Below are positions 25,109 through 38,668 of a stretch of 64,000 bases of DNA, piece by piece (the first letter of the stretch is position 1; the number at the start of each line of letters is the position of its first letter). Source of the stretch: Ehretia macrophylla (Eukaryota; Streptophyta; Magnoliopsida; Boraginales; Ehretiaceae); assembly GCA_037974665.1 (NCBI GenBank), contig CM075783.1, positions 43,981,818-44,045,817 of the forward strand. The letters run 5' to 3'. The position numbers were made by a program, and so were the translations under genes. The notes beneath the pieces are model-generated. The model ran no database searches, was not told where the DNA came from, and worked only from the letters and a program-made list of their open reading frames with translations.

Positions 25109-28020
25109 TTAGTTTGCTAACTAGGCATTAGTCGGGTTCAACTCTCGGACCATGGGTAGAAGCCCTAAGGTAATTATGATGTCTTGTTTATATGTGTTAA
25201 TGTGTGCTAATGTGATTTAATTGCTTTGAGCATTGAATATTATGTGCCTTTGTGGATTATATGTATTATATGTCATGCACACCAACACGTTAGTGCCCTC
25301 AATAATGCATATATGCTTTTATACTCCTTTGATACATGTGCATGTTATATAACCTTGATTGACTGTTTATATACATAGATAGGTAGGACTAGAACTTTCA
25401 GGGAAGTGAATTCATGCAGGAAGAACGAAAAGTCTCGGTTAGAGATTTCTGGCATCTTCACAGGTACTCGATGGATCGTATGTATTATTGGATATGCATA
25501 TATAAAATGCATAGCACAAGTATAAATGTTGAGGTAAAGTTATCTCCTCATCTTTAGAATACCCATACCTGTGATTAAGTTACCAATTTTACAGCTATGA
25601 AGTTCTTAATTCCGTTAAACCATTCTTCTAATTGTGGTTCAAGTATTAAGGTTAAAGATATACAACTTTCCTCAATATATAAGAGTATACTATTAAATAT
25701 GTAGAGTAGTATATATTTTCTTGTGGTGATAGTGTTAGTTGACTTGGTGGTTTCTTTGAATCTATTTCTCACATCTTAAAATTGGCTTGATAGACTATCT
25801 AAGAAGTTAGCAATATACTCGTACAATTGAATCATTACTTGATTGGAATTAAGCATTGATGAATCTGATATGGTGTATACTAGCGATTTTTAAGTTCACT
25901 AAATGTTGAGATCATGACCTAGAAATTAAGAGATGAATTTGTGGAAGTTGATGATAGTAACTTGTAGGGGTTAGATTATTAAGACATGGATAGTGTATTT
26001 AAGTGACTTAATAATGGATAACCTCAAGACATGTAGGCAACTATGGAGACTGAGTTTAACAAGGTTGATGATTCTTTAGTATAACAAGATGTAGGGATGT
26101 AGAATTGAGGAATTCACGTAGCTAAAACTTGTGTTCGAAAGACTACACCTAAAATGTTAGGTCAAATAGAAGCGTAAGGTATTGAATTATGCATTAGATG
26201 ACTAACGTTGCTAAAGGTCCTAAGTTGGATATCGGTGATATTGAGAATCATGGTATTAATTTGGTGCCTCTCAGATTTAGTTGTAATTATGCAAGTAAGT
26301 CAATCTATGCACTCGTTGTTTGGATACCCTAGAGGGTGTTAGGAAGCATAGATCCCTAAGTAATACCGATGCATCTACTATATAAACCGTAGAAGTGAGA
26401 TTAAAGCATCTTGCTACAAAGTAGAGTCGTCAGGGTATGATTAATAATCCTAAATAGCTAATAGTGAGTATGCATGATGATTCATGGTAAACCCTAGGAC
26501 CGAAGGCCGATGAGCCTTAATGCTCTTAGTTAGCTGAACATGTAAATGAGGAGAGTAATATTTCATATAGTTAAAATAGAGATGAATTAAAGTCACGATG
26601 ACCCAAGAGACTGCTATTAGACAACCGTATTTATGTGCACCATTTCACATCTAGAAACTAACGGTTGGTGGGCTTCGAATCGTGGTCGTTGAATGGAGGG
26701 TGGATTTTGTAGTGATAGTTAAATGAGTAGTTGATTACTTTTGAAGTTCTATTAGATTATATTGAAGGATGCCTCGCGGTCATAATTCTTATGTTGATAC
26801 AACCTTGAAATTATTTTGTGTAACAAGCTACTTGGATTAGTATAGTAAGTATCTTATGAGCTAGATCATTTCGGTACCCATTTATAGTCCTAGGACTGTT
26901 GTTATATGGCCGGTAACCTAGTGGAGCATTGATACCACTTACATGGCTATAACCCTATCTTAGCAACAATAATGTTGAAAATATATTGGCGGTCATTAGG
27001 TGTTCGAAGGAATGATTAGATCGCTAAGTAAGTAAGACCATTGTTTTCTTAAGTATGACGTAACCTTGGATCAAGGTAAGTGGAATTTATTTGTGGTTGA
27101 AACTATTCGCCTTAGGAGTCTTGGTTAAGGTTAAAATAAATTCTGAAGCCTCGTGACTTGAAGATAGCGATTTGAATAAGGAAATAAATTGTGGACCACA
27201 AGCTGATGAAACTTACTTGAAGAGTTGAACTAGTGCCACATGATTAGTTTACCCATGCAATTTTGATGGCAATTTGTTGGTGGTACTTAATAAACCTTAG
27301 AATTTGAGTTTAACGAATATCAACGGTCTTTCTTCTTGACTATGAGCGTGAAGGTTAACGAAGCTGGGAAAGAATGTTAGTGAATAGGAGCCTGTAACCG
27401 GGAGGCTAGTCATTAGAAGATTTGCTAATCTAATGTACCTACGAGATAAGAAGGCCTATGATATTATCAATAGAGAACGATTTGAGATGGATTAGTTTGC
27501 TTGGTGAGTTCTTCCTGAATGTAGGGTCGTATCGTGGAAATGATCCATAACATGTGTATGTCCTACGTGCTAATAATTTTGAAGCTAGTAGATAGGATAT
27601 GTAAATCAGATATAGACATATCATCTTGAAATTAGCGTATGTCACCATAGGATCATGAAATTATTGTGATATTCCTTTTGAGGTATGAATGCGAGATTGA
27701 TACAACATGAGTCATGATTTTGGAGTTATAGTTATATAGTTAGAATACCGATGCAGCTTTGATGACTATATATGGAGATTCTAACCTTAATTAATGAACT
27801 TGACCTTAAGATCAAATGGAGAATAGAGTCGTTCAAAGGAACGAACTGTAAATGTAGGGATCACACCGAATTAAATGATTGGAGAAACATAGGAAGTGAA
27901 TTGGTTGTGGTAAGAGAGATCACAGAACGTGGGACAAACCAGAATGGGAAAATAACAAGGGTCAGAATCCATCTAAATGACCTCAATAGGCAAGAATGAA
28001 TTTCGGGATAAAATTATTTT

Positions 28021-28033
28021 AAGGAAGGGAGGA
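28021..28033 (+). other. Polypurine tract of element A
   Basis: AAGGAAGGGAGGA directly precedes the TGTGAGG start of the 3' LTR. It is where plus-strand synthesis would be primed. Element B has AAGGAGGGGAGGA at the matching place on the minus strand (42,222-42,234). Confidence 0.88.
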
Positions 28034-28465
28034 TGTGAGGCTCGACCTCGAATAACGTGTGTTATCTCGATTTGCGTGTCATAGACCCAGAATTATATGA
28101 CCGACCTTGGATTACGTGCCCTGTCTTGGTTTCCGTGCATGCCTCGTCATTCGTGCCTTGACCTAGAATGGTGTGCCCTAATCCCTGACTGACGTGCGAT
28201 ACCTAGATATACGTGCCCTGACCTCGATGTACGTGTGTTACCTCGTTTCGTTAACCCCAACCTTGAACTACATACCTTAACCTAGATATAGAGTCATGCC
28301 TTGATTTGCGTGCATTGCATTGAATTACGTGCCTTGCAATGGTTTACGTGCATTCACCTAGGATTGCGTGCATTAGTCTTGAAGTTCGTGTCTTACCTCG
28401 TAATTCGTGTCTACCTCGTAATTCGTGCCATAGACCTAGGAATCCGTGCCACCACGTTAATCAAG
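28034..28465 (+). repeat. Degenerate ~20-27 bp repeats at the LTR start
   Basis: Loose copies of a unit like ACCTAGATTTGCGTGCCTTG recur, with cores CGTGCCTTGACCTAG, CGTGCCCTGACCTCG, CGTGCATTGCATTGA and similar. The equivalent in LTR C (56,845-57,075) is about half as long, and LTRs B and D carry the reverse complement near 42,000-42,221, 53,050-53,265 and 34,010-34,240. The difference in copy number accounts for most of the LTR length difference. Confidence 0.65.
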
Positions 28466-30666
28466 AAAGAATCCTACACAAATCACTAGACATTAAAATA
28501 ATCCTACACAATCCACTAACCAATATTATATTCCTAATTCAAATTCTGTACAAACACCTAAACATTCTTTATTCTTTATTCTTACCCAAAACTAATGCAC
28601 CTCAAATTCCACCCTTATTATAATCTATAATGTATTAAATGGAATCTGAAATTTCAGAAATTGCAAGCCCTTGGCCGACCATAACAAGGTAATAGGACCA
28701 AAGTTTGAACAAATTATTTAAACTATGCATGCCTAGACATTATATGACACACACACAAGACACTAAGCATAAAATAATCCCATACACCCTACCCCAAGCA
28801 CCCTTTCTCGGCCAAATCACCCAAGGCATGCTAAAACAATTCAAAAATTCTCAAAGATGACAAAATTTCAGATTGGCAAGGCCCTAAGGCCAACACACAC
28901 ACACACAACTCATCAAAGCATCAATTTTCTCTCAAAAAAACTCTCCATTCTCTCTCATTTTTGACCAAGGCATCTCTTGAGCTTCCAAGACCTCAAGCTC
29001 ACTCTCAAGATCTCTCCCAAGCTCAGCCATAGCAGCCCAAGCAAGGAAGAAGCCCTTTGTGTATTTTGAAGAGCATTTGAGCATCCTCATCTATTGTCTT
29101 GCTAAGGTGAGGGCTAAAACTCTTTTAAAAGATTTCAAAAACCACATGCAGGCCTTCATATGTCTATTTTTACCTCTGTACTTGTGGAATATGTGTGTAC
29201 ATGAGCTTTTGTAACCATGCATGGCAACATATTTAGCTAGAATTTGAAGATAGGTGAAATCGTGAAAATGGCAGATTTCTGACTTGTTAGAGCTAGGTGA
29301 ATTTGACCTGGTAAATGACATTTAAAATGCATGAAAATTGGTAGGTGACTAATTTTGCTAGTTCTGAGAATTTTTTGTAGAAATAGGACAAGGCCAATTT
29401 TGACTCTAAGGTCTCCAAAATGGCAAAACATAGAAGGGTGTCTAAATCTGGAAAATCTGGAAAAATGGAGCAGGTTTTTGGCAGTTCACTGTCCTTATAG
29501 AACGAACCCGTTTTGACTTAGTAAATGATATCTAAAATGCATGAAATTTGGTAGGTTGCTATATGTTTCAGTTTTGGACATTTTTTTCCAGAAATAGACC
29601 AAAGCCAATTCTGACTCTAAGACCCTCAAAAATAGCAAAAATCGTAATGTGTCCAAAACTGGACAGATTTGCGTAGTCTCACGGTTTTGACCATAACTCC
29701 TAGGTATGAATTCCAAATGAGGTGAGGTTTGTTTATGGATTTAAATCAATAATTAAGCATTAATTTAAAATTTTTTTCACTGTAATTGGATATTTTTTTC
29801 TTGTCTAAATGATTGTGGGAAAACAGACCATTGCAGTGAGATTTTGTTTATTGATATGCTTTGAAAAATGTTATAACTTCTCTTGTGGTAGTGAATGTTT
29901 GGGATTGTGGCACTTGGATGTTGTGTGGACTGTTTTGGATGATTGAGGATGTTTTAATTAATCAATGTATGGCTTGGGTTTAATTACTTGTCAACTTGTG
30001 GCTTAATCGCACGTGTAAGCATGAAACGAAACCCTATCGACTATGAAAACTCGCTAAGCGATGATCCTATGGTTATTGTGTTTTATTGTGTGATTAGTGG
30101 GCTGCCTAATAAATGTTAAGTATGTTTGAAATGGTTTAAGAATTGCTTATGATGATTAGCAAGCGAACCAACCCCGAGCACGGCCTAGCAAACCCTAATG
30201 GCCCCGTAGGTTCCCGAGTCGTAAACCGTCCTTTTGTGAATTATGAATGATATTGAGGAAGGTTAATAGGCTGCCTGTATATGTCCTTATAGCCCTAAAT
30301 GTGATTCCCGATTATTACATGTTGATAAGGAGACTTTGCTTGCACCCTGTCTAAAGTAAACGTCACTGCATGCTTGTATAATCTTATCTCTTGATTTCGT
30401 GAACCCCGAAATGAGCTATATGACTTGATTTACATGTGTTACATGGCTGTCCGTTTAATATTCATATAACTCCATGTGTTTTACAAGTGAAATTACATGT
30501 CAAGCATGCCTTGTGTGTTTACTTGTCATCGTACGATCTTATAACTGTTCAGAGGCAACCTACTTTGTTGTCCTCCTAATGTGATATGTTAAATTTTATA
30601 ATTGTGCATTGCATACAAGGTTGCACCCTTTCATTGTGGCATGGTAGCATTCACGCACACCAGGCA
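28034..30666 (+). mobile_element. Element A: 3' LTR, first part
   Basis: It starts TGTGAGGCTCGACC right after the polypurine tract and runs to the point where solo LTR D was inserted. The region carries degenerate CGTGCC repeats at its start, short AC and CT-rich tracts (28,750-29,080), and the stretch matched by the truncated 5' LTR from 29,484. Joined with 34,241-35,330 and leaving out one 5-bp target copy, the LTR is about 3.72 kb. That is longer than the 3.55-3.58 kb of LTRs B, C and D, mainly because of the repeated start. No gene is seen. Confidence 0.9.
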
Positions 30667-33600
30667 TGTCACGCCCCAACCCGACCTATAGAGGTTAGTC
30701 TAGGGTATGATCTAAACATTCAAGTCATATTATGCACTTAATCGTTCATGAAAGTTTCACTTAACGTTTAGCCTAAACTCCATAAATTCTTCGGAAAACC
30801 GACAGCATAACGGTTGTAATCGGGCTCTTTAGTTTGACCTAATTTTCTAAAAGCCTCAAAACTTTCAATCTTAAATTCATTTCCAACTAAGATTACTATT
30901 TATCACCAATTGAAATGCCTACTAGTTATCTCGAAGTCTCGTTTGATTAACAACCTAGCATGATACTATGTCTCATTTGTTTGTTAATCCTTGTTACAAA
31001 GTACCTGTTGATCTTAACCTACCAATAAGTACCTGCTTAAGATTGGATAGATTCATTTTACTTAATCCTTTACCTGATACTTCATAAGCCTGTGATAGAT
31101 ACCAACTAGTAGCGATAGCAAAAACGACCATAGTTGTATCTATCTAGTTATGATCAGTACAAGTCAAAATTAGACCCCAAATTACAACGGGGGTCATTTA
31201 CAATACAATAACAAGCAGCATAAGAAATAGTCTTCAAGCAACATATTGTTCACAAAATGGCCATAGTCACGTAAGGCACGTAGGGCAAGCAATCATTTCA
31301 AGGAGTCATCAATAGGCACGTTATCCTCGGGTACCTGTTCCTGGTCTTCTTCACTTGAGATGATAAAAGAGGGTGAGTCCTTATGAACTCAGAGAGGGGG
31401 AACGAGAAATAAGTTTTGAAACTATTTTCCGGTTCAACTTATGAAAACCCTTTTTGCAAGCATGACATATATCACAAGTAAGTTCATAATGTAATATAAC
31501 AGTAAAAGAATGCAATTACCCGTCTTTCTTCCCCGAGGTCCTCTAGGAACCAAGCGAGAGTACTTATACACATAGTGAAAAGGATACGATGAGCTTTTGC
31601 TCTCAGTTTGTTTCCAGTATCAATTGTTGCGGCCGACTTCAAATCATCCCCTTATCATGCCAAATGGGTGTACTCTGGGTGTACCCCGAAATCCTACGAC
31701 CCAACTCTCCGAGGAAGTCTAGCCCCCAAGCGAGATAGGGAATTGGACAATGGTAGTCACGGTTGCACCGGCAAGCCCGATGCCGCCCGGTGTGTGTGAA
31801 CGCTACCACGCCAGAATGAAAGGTTGCAACCTTGTATGCAATGCACATTTATGACATTTAATATATCACATTAGGAGGACAACAAAGTAGGTTGCCTCCG
31901 AGCAGTCATAGGATTGCACATTGACAAGTAAACACGCGAGGCACTATATGACAGACAATTTCACTTGTAAAGCACATGGAGTTATATGAATATTAAACGG
32001 GCAGCCATGTAACGCTTGTAAATCAAGTCATATAACTCATTTCGAAGTTCACGTAATCAAATAATGAAGTCATACAACATGTAACGATATTTACGTGGGA
32101 CCGGGTGCGAGAAAGGCCGACTTGTCAACATGTAATCATCGGAACCACATTTAGGGCTATGAGGGCAGCTACGGGCAGCCTACTAATCACATAATTAAAC
32201 ACGATATCCATAGGATCAACACTTAGCGAGTTTTCCCAGCCATTAGGGTTTCAATTCATGCTCACCCGTGCGATTAAGCCCCAAGTTGTCACGTAATTAA
32301 ACTCAAGCCACGCGTTAATTAATTAAAACACCCTCAAGCATTCAAAACAGTCCACACAACATCCAAGTGCCACAATCCCAAGCATTTAATACAACGAGAG
32401 AACTTACAATAATTTTCAATGCATATCACTAAACAAAAATCTCACTGCAATGGTCTGTTTTCCCACAATCATTTAGACAAGCAAACAATCTCCAATTCCA
32501 GTGAACAAAATTTCAAATTAAATCTTAAGGAGTGAAATAAATCCAGAAACAAACCTTGCATCATTTGGAGTTCGGATTCAAGAGTTATAGCCAAAACCGT
32601 GCGAGTACGCAAAACTGTCCAGATTTGTACACATTTCAATACTTGTTGTTTTTGAGGACCTTACGGTCCGATTTAGCCTTAGTCTATTTCTGACAAAAAT
32701 CTCCAAAACTGAAAAATATAGCAGCATACCAAATTTCATGTATTTTGGATATCATTTACTAATTCAAAACTGATTCGTTCTACAAGAACAGTGAATCTGC
32801 CAAAACCTGCTTCATTTTCCCAGATTTTCCAGATTTGGACACCTTTTGATGTTTTGCCATTTTGGGGACCTTAGAGTCAAAATTAGCTTTGTCCTATTTC
32901 TACAAAAAATGCTCAGAACTGGAAAAAATAGTCACCTACCAATTTTCACGCATTTTCAACATCATTTACCTGGTCAAATTCACTTCACTTCAACAGAACA
33001 GAAAGCTGCCAAATACGCGATTTCACCTATCTTCACATTCTAACAAAATATCTTGCCATGCATGTTTATAAAAGCTCATGTACAAACATATATCACAAGT
33101 ACAGAGGTAAAAATAGACATTTAAAGGAATGCATGTGGTTTTTGAAAGCTTTTCAAAGAAGTTTTAGCCCTCACCTTAGCAAGACAACAATGAAGATGCA
33201 CAAAGCTCTTGATGAAGCACAATGTCGTCCTTTTTCCTTGCTTAGCCGAGAGACAACTTGAGATTCTCTAATTCCTAGCTTAGTAACCATGTTCTTAGCA
33301 TATGCATATGGTTAGAACAAAATGAAAATGAAATGGGAGCTTATCAAATATACCTAAGCCGGATGAAGGTTCTAAGGGCCTGCATGTGTGGTTCTTTGCA
33401 TTCTAGCTTGTTTGGTCGAGTTCCTTGGTGGCTTGCATGTCTTGAAGAGCCTTAGGATGAAGAACTTAAGCCATGGAGAGTGAAATAGCAGCTAGGGCCG
33501 AGAGAGAGAGAGAGAAGAAATGAGAGAGTGAGAGAAAATGAGAGAAAAATGAAATCTTTGAGGGACTTTGATGCATGTGTCGGCTATGGGCTTTGGAATT

Positions 33601-34245
33601 TCAGAATTTGTGTCTTCAAGGGCATAATTTGAAATGTCTAGCATGGGAAACTTGAGTGTGTCGAGAATGGGGTACATTGGATAGGGTTTTAAGCCTTTTT
33701 TTTTTTTTTGCTTTGTGTCATAACTTGTCATAGAATGTTTAGGTGTAAATTTTGAAATTGCAAAGAATTGAAAAAGGCTCCATGTGGTTGGCCAAGCTTG
33801 TGGAAAATTATAAATTTTTGTCTTGGTTAAGCAATATAATATTGTGTGTTTGGGATGTGCAAAAGAATAAGGAATAAAGAATAAAGAATGCTTAGCTTTT
33901 GGTGCAATTTCGTCTTCTAGTGAGTTGAATTAGCAATTTAATATTAGTTAGTGGAGTTTGTAGGATTAATTAATGATCTAGTGCTTCGTGTAAGATGCTT
34001 TCTTGATTAGCGTGTGGGCACGCTTTCCTAGGTCTAGGGCACACACTACGAGATAAGACACAAACTACGAGACGAATGCACATTTCCCAAGTAAATGCAC
34101 GCAACCCTAAATGTATGCACGTAATTCAATGCAAGGCACACAAAATGAAACACGACTCTTAAACCTAGGTCAAGGCACGCAAATCTAGGTTAGGGTACAT
34201 GAAACGAGGTATCGCACGTAAATCGATGTCGGGCCTCACAGGGCG
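30662..34245 (-). mobile_element. Solo LTR D, nested in the 3' LTR of element A, with its 5-bp target duplications
   Basis: The LTR itself is 30,667-34,240 (3,574 bp). Read on the plus strand it begins TGTCACGCCCCAACCCGACC and ends GGGCCTCACA, the reverse complement of an A/C-type LTR. No internal region is present, so it is the product of LTR-LTR recombination. Flanks are AGGCA (30,662-30,666) and GGGCG (34,241-34,245). They differ by two G/A transitions, both at CpG sites in related LTR copies. It contains the CCCCGAGGTCCTCTAGGAACC stretch shared with B and C but not A, so it belongs to the B/C subfamily. A (GA)n tract (33,500-33,516) and a 14-T run (33,696-33,709) lie inside. Confidence 0.9.
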
Positions 34246-35330
34246 GCATCGGGCTCGCCGGTGTTACCGTGACTACCATGGTCCAATTCCCTCTCTCGCT
34301 TGGCATTCCACCATTGGAGAGTTGGGTCGTAGGTTTTCGGGGTACATCCAGAGTACACCCAAATGGGAGCGATAAGTGGATTATTGAAGTCAGCCGCAAC
34401 AATAGTATCGAAATTGATATTGAGAGCAAATGCTCACCTTATCCTTGAAATGATTGGTAATTGTATCTGTTGCTCAATTTGATTCTTATACTTTGCGTAC
34501 CTTATTGCTTGTAATACGTGACATGTTTTCAAAAGGGGTTTTTCATAAGTTAACTGAAAAAAGAGTTTCAAAACGTATTTCTCGTTCCCCCTCCCTGAGT
34601 TCATAAGGACTTACTCTCTTTTATCATCACAGGTGAAGAAGATTAGGAACAGGTACCCGAGGATAACGTGTGCCTATTGATGACTCCTTAGAGTGATTGT
34701 CTGCCCTACGTTCCTTACTTGACTATGGCTATTTTGTGAACGATATGTTGCTTTGAAGACTATTTCTTATGTTGCTTGTTGTTGTATTGTAAATGACCCT
34801 TGTTGTAATTTGGGGTCTAATTTTAGTTTGTACTGATCATAATTAGATAGACATTCTTCTGATCGTTCTGCTATCGTTACTTTGGTTTAGTATCTATTAC
34901 AGGCTTATGAAGTATTAGGTAAAGGGTTAAGTAAAATGAATCTATCCAATCTTAAGCAGGTACTCAATGGTGAGCTAAGATCAACAGGTACTTTTGTAAC
35001 AAGGATTGACGAACAAACGAGACATAGTTAGCATGCTAGGTTGTTAATCAAACGAGATTCCGAGATAACTAGTAGGCATTTCAATTGGTGATAAATAGTA
35101 ATCTTCGTTGGGATCGAATTTGAGATTGAAATTTTTGAGGCATTTAGAAAAATTAGGTCAAACTAAAGAGCCAATTACAGCCGTTATGCTGCCAGTTTTT
35201 TGAAGAATTGTTGGAGTTCTAGTCTAACGGATAAGCTTATTCTTCGTTAATCAATTATAGTCATAAAAGAACATGAATGTTTAGATCACACCCTAGTTTA
35301 ACCTCTATAGGTCTGGTTGGGGGCGTGACA
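34241..35330 (+). mobile_element. Element A: 3' LTR, second part
   Basis: This resumes the LTR at GGGCGGCATCGGGCTCGCC, continuing the sequence broken at 30,666. It ends GGTTGGGGGCGTGACA and meets satellite (CACGACGTACGATCC) at 35,331. In place of the block found in LTRs B, C and D (near 59,500-59,590 in C) it has a different stretch (34,440-34,520) shared with A's own 5' LTR, so A is a separate LTR subfamily. The right flank CACGA matches the left flank GACGA at 22,761-22,765 in four of five bases, a plausible decayed target duplication. Confidence 0.88.
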
Positions 35331-38300
35331 CACGACGTACGATCCGGGACTGAAAAATAGCGCAAAAGTAGAAATGTGTCCCAAAACTGATGAAAATGTT
35401 TGATTTTGGGCTCTAAAATTTGCTGCAGCAGAGCAGGCTTGGTGCCCCCGTCGTTGAGTTCTTGGATAGCTTTCCAACGGTATGCTATGCGCCGTGTAAC
35501 TCCTTCCGGATCAAAAGTTATAGACACCAGAGCGACGGATACTTGGTCCTATGCCCCACAGCCTCGGTTTGCGGGCCCCAGCCTCTACATGAAGCAAATT
35601 TTTCTTCCCCAAGGTTCTGTGGGATTCGGTAATAGAAATGTGATGGATTAGGTCATCGTCCTTGTCGCTGCTCATGACGTACGATCCATGATGAAAAAAC
35701 AGCGCAAAAGAATAAAAGTGTCCCAAAACTGATGAAAACGTTCAATTTTGGGCTTTGAAAAAAGGCGTAGTAGAATTGGCATGCTACCCCCGTCGAAGAG
35801 CTCTTGGAGAGCTTTGCAACGGTATTCTGTGTGTCGCGTAACTCCTTAAGAATCAAAAGTTATGGGCATTGGAGCGACGGAGACCTGGTCCCAATACCCG
35901 CGCCCTCGGTTTATGGGTCCAGCCTCTACGTGAAGTGAAGTTGTCTTGCCCAAGGTGCCGTGGGATTCAGTAATTGAAATGTGATGGATTAGGTTGTCGT
36001 TTGTTTCGCGGCTGACGACGTACGATCAGGACGGAAAAAAAGCATAAAAGAAGAAAAACGTCTCAAGACTGATGAAAATGTTCAATTTTGGGCTCTAAAG
36101 ACTTCCGCAGCTAAGCAGGCTTGATGCCACCGTCGTAGAGCTCTCGGAGAGCTTTCCAATGGTATGCTGTGCACTGCGTAACTCCTTACGGATCAAAAGT
36201 TATGGGCAGCAGAGTGACGGAGACCTGGTCCTAAGCCCCACGCCCTCGGTTTGTAGGCCCCAGCCTTTACGTGAAGTGAAGTTGTCTTGCCCAAGGTGCC
36301 GTGGGATTCGGTTATAAAAATGTAATGGATTAGGTTGTCGTCCTTTTCGCGGCTCACGACGTACGATCCGGGGCAGAAAAATAGCGAAAAAGAAGAAAAA
36401 TGTCCCGAAACTATTGAAAATGTTCGATTTTGGACTCCAAAAACTTGCACAGCCAAGCAGGCTTGCTGCCCCCGTCGTAGAGCTCTCGGAGAGCTTTCCA
36501 ACGGTATTTTGTACGTCGCGTAACTCCTTATGGATCAAAAGTTATGGGCACCTGAGGTACGGAGACCTGGTCACAAGTCCAGCGCCCTCGGTTTGCGGGC
36601 CCAGCCTCTACGTGAAGTGAAGTTGTCTTGCCCAAGGTGTCGTGAGATTCGGTAATAGAAATGTGGTGGATTAGGTTGTCGTTCTTTTCGCAGCTCACGA
36701 CGTACGATCCGGCACGAAAAAATAGCCTACAAGAAGAAAAATATCTCAAAACTGATGAAAACGTTCGATTTTGGGCTCCAAAAACAGGCGCACTAGAGCA
36801 GGCTTACCGCCCCCGTCGTAGAGCTCTCGTAGAGCTTGCCAACGGTATGTTGTGTGTCGCGTAACTCCTTACGGATCAAAAGTTATGGGCACTAGTGCGA
36901 CGGAGACCTGGTCCCAAACCCCACGCCCTCGGTTTGCGGGCCTAGCCTTTATGTGAGGCGAAGTTGTCTTACCCAAAGTGCCGTGGGATTCGGTAAAAGA
37001 AATGTGATGGATTAGGTTGTCGTCCTTTTTACGGCTCACGACGTACGATCCGCGACGAAAAAACAGCGCAAAAGAAGAAAAGTATCCCAAAACTGATGAA
37101 AACGTTCAATTTTGGGATCCAAAAGTAGGCGCAGCTATGCAGACTCGTTGCCCCAGTCGTAGAGCTCTCAGAATGCTTTCCAACGGTATGTTGTGCGCCG
37201 CGTAACTCCTTACGGATCAAAAGTTATGGGCACCGGAGCGAAGGAGACTTGGTCCCAAGACCCAAGCCGTTGGCTTCCGGGCCCAGCCTCTATGTGAAGC
37301 GAAGTTGTCTTGCCCAAGGTGCCATGGGATTTGATAATAGAAATGTGATGGATTAGGTTGCCGTCCTTTTCGCGGCTCACGACGTACAAACCGGGATGGA
37401 AAAACAACGCAAAAGAAGAAAAGTGTCCTGAATCTGATGAAAATTTTCGATTTTGGGTTTCAAAAACTAGCGCAATCGAGCAAGCTTGTTGCCGCCGTCG
37501 AAAAGCTCTTGGAGAGCTATCCAACGGTATGCTGTGCATCGCGTAACTCCTTATGGATTGAAAGTTATGGGCACCGGAGCGACCGAGACCTGGTCCCAAT
37601 CCCCATACCCTCAGTTTGCGGGCCCAGCCTCTATGAGAGACGAAGTTGTCTTGTCCAAGGTGCTGTCGAATTCGGTAATAGAAATGTGATGGATTGGGCT
37701 GTCATCCTTTTCGCGGCTCACGACATAAGATCCAGGACGAAAAAACAGCGCGAAAGAAGAAAAGTATCCCGAAATTGATGAATACGTTCGATTTTGGGCT
37801 CTGAAAACTAATGCAGTCGAGCAGGCTTCTTGCCCTGTCGGAGAGCTCTTGGAGAGCTTTCCAACGGTATGGTGTGCGCCGCATAACTCCTTACGGATCA
37901 AAAGTGATGGGCATCGGAGCTACGGAGACTTGGTCCCAAGTCCCACACCCTTGGTTTGCGGGCCCAACCTCTATGTGAGGCGAAGTTGTCTTGCTCAAGG
38001 TGCCGTTGGATTTGGTAATAGAAATGTGATGGATTAGGTTGTCGTCCTTTTCGCGGCTCACGACGCACGATCCGGGACGAAAAAACAGTGCAAAAGTGAA
38101 AAAGTGTCCCGTAACTGATGAAAATGTTCAATTTTGGGCTTCGAAAATAGGCACAGTCGAGCAGGCTTGCTACCCCGTGGAAGAGCTCTTGGAGAGCTTT
38201 CCAACGGTATCTTGTGCACCGCGTAACTCTTAATGGATCAAAAGTTATGGGCACCAGAGCGACAGAGACCTGGTCCCGAGCCCCACGCCCTCGGTTTGCT

Positions 38301-38668
38301 GGCCCAGCCTCTACGTGAGGCGAAGTTGTCTTGCCCAAGGTGCCGTGGGATTCGGTAATAGAAATGTGATGGATTAGGTTGTTGTCCTTTTTGCGTCTCA
38401 CGACGTACTATCCGGGATCGAAAAACAGCACAAAAGAAGAAAAGTGTCCTGAAACAGATGAAAATATTCGATTTTGGTCTCCGAAAACAGGCGCAATCGA
38501 GTAGGCCTGCTGCCTCCATCGAATAGCTCTAGGAGTGCTTTCCAACGGTATGCTATGCGCCGCGTAACTCCTTATGGATCAAAAGTTATGGGCACCGGAG
38601 CGACAGAAACCTGGTCCCAAGCCCCACGGCCTCGGTTTGCGAGCCCTTGCCTCTACGTGAAGTGAAGT
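35331..38668 (+). repeat. Tandem satellite array, segment 2 (~10 monomers)
   Basis: The same ~340-bp monomer in the same orientation lies between element A and element B. It starts at CACGACGTACGATCC, the phase at which segment 1 stopped, and ends at CTACGTGAAGTGAAGT, the left flank of element B. The last 5 bases are that element's target-site duplication. Nothing else is seen. Confidence 0.95.

Larger units (their letters stand above)
25084..28033 (+). mobile_element. Element A: internal region without recognisable gag or pol (LARD-like)
   Basis: This 2.95-kb AT-rich stretch lies between a primer-binding site and a polypurine tract. I see no open frame with gag, protease, reverse transcriptase, RNase H or integrase motifs. 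The longest frame (27,772-27,999, 75 codons) resembles nothing I know. Only about the first 100 bp and the last 45 bp (TGAATTTCGGGA to the polypurine tract) resemble element B. Large LTRs around a 3-kb non-coding centre fit a large retrotransposon derivative that borrows proteins from an autonomous relative. A strongly decayed pol cannot be excluded by eye. Confidence 0.75.

Noticed and set aside
27772-27999. 75-codon open frame near the 3' end of element A as a gene
   Set aside because: It is short, lies in a region with dense stops and has no recognisable domain. I cannot support it beyond chance.
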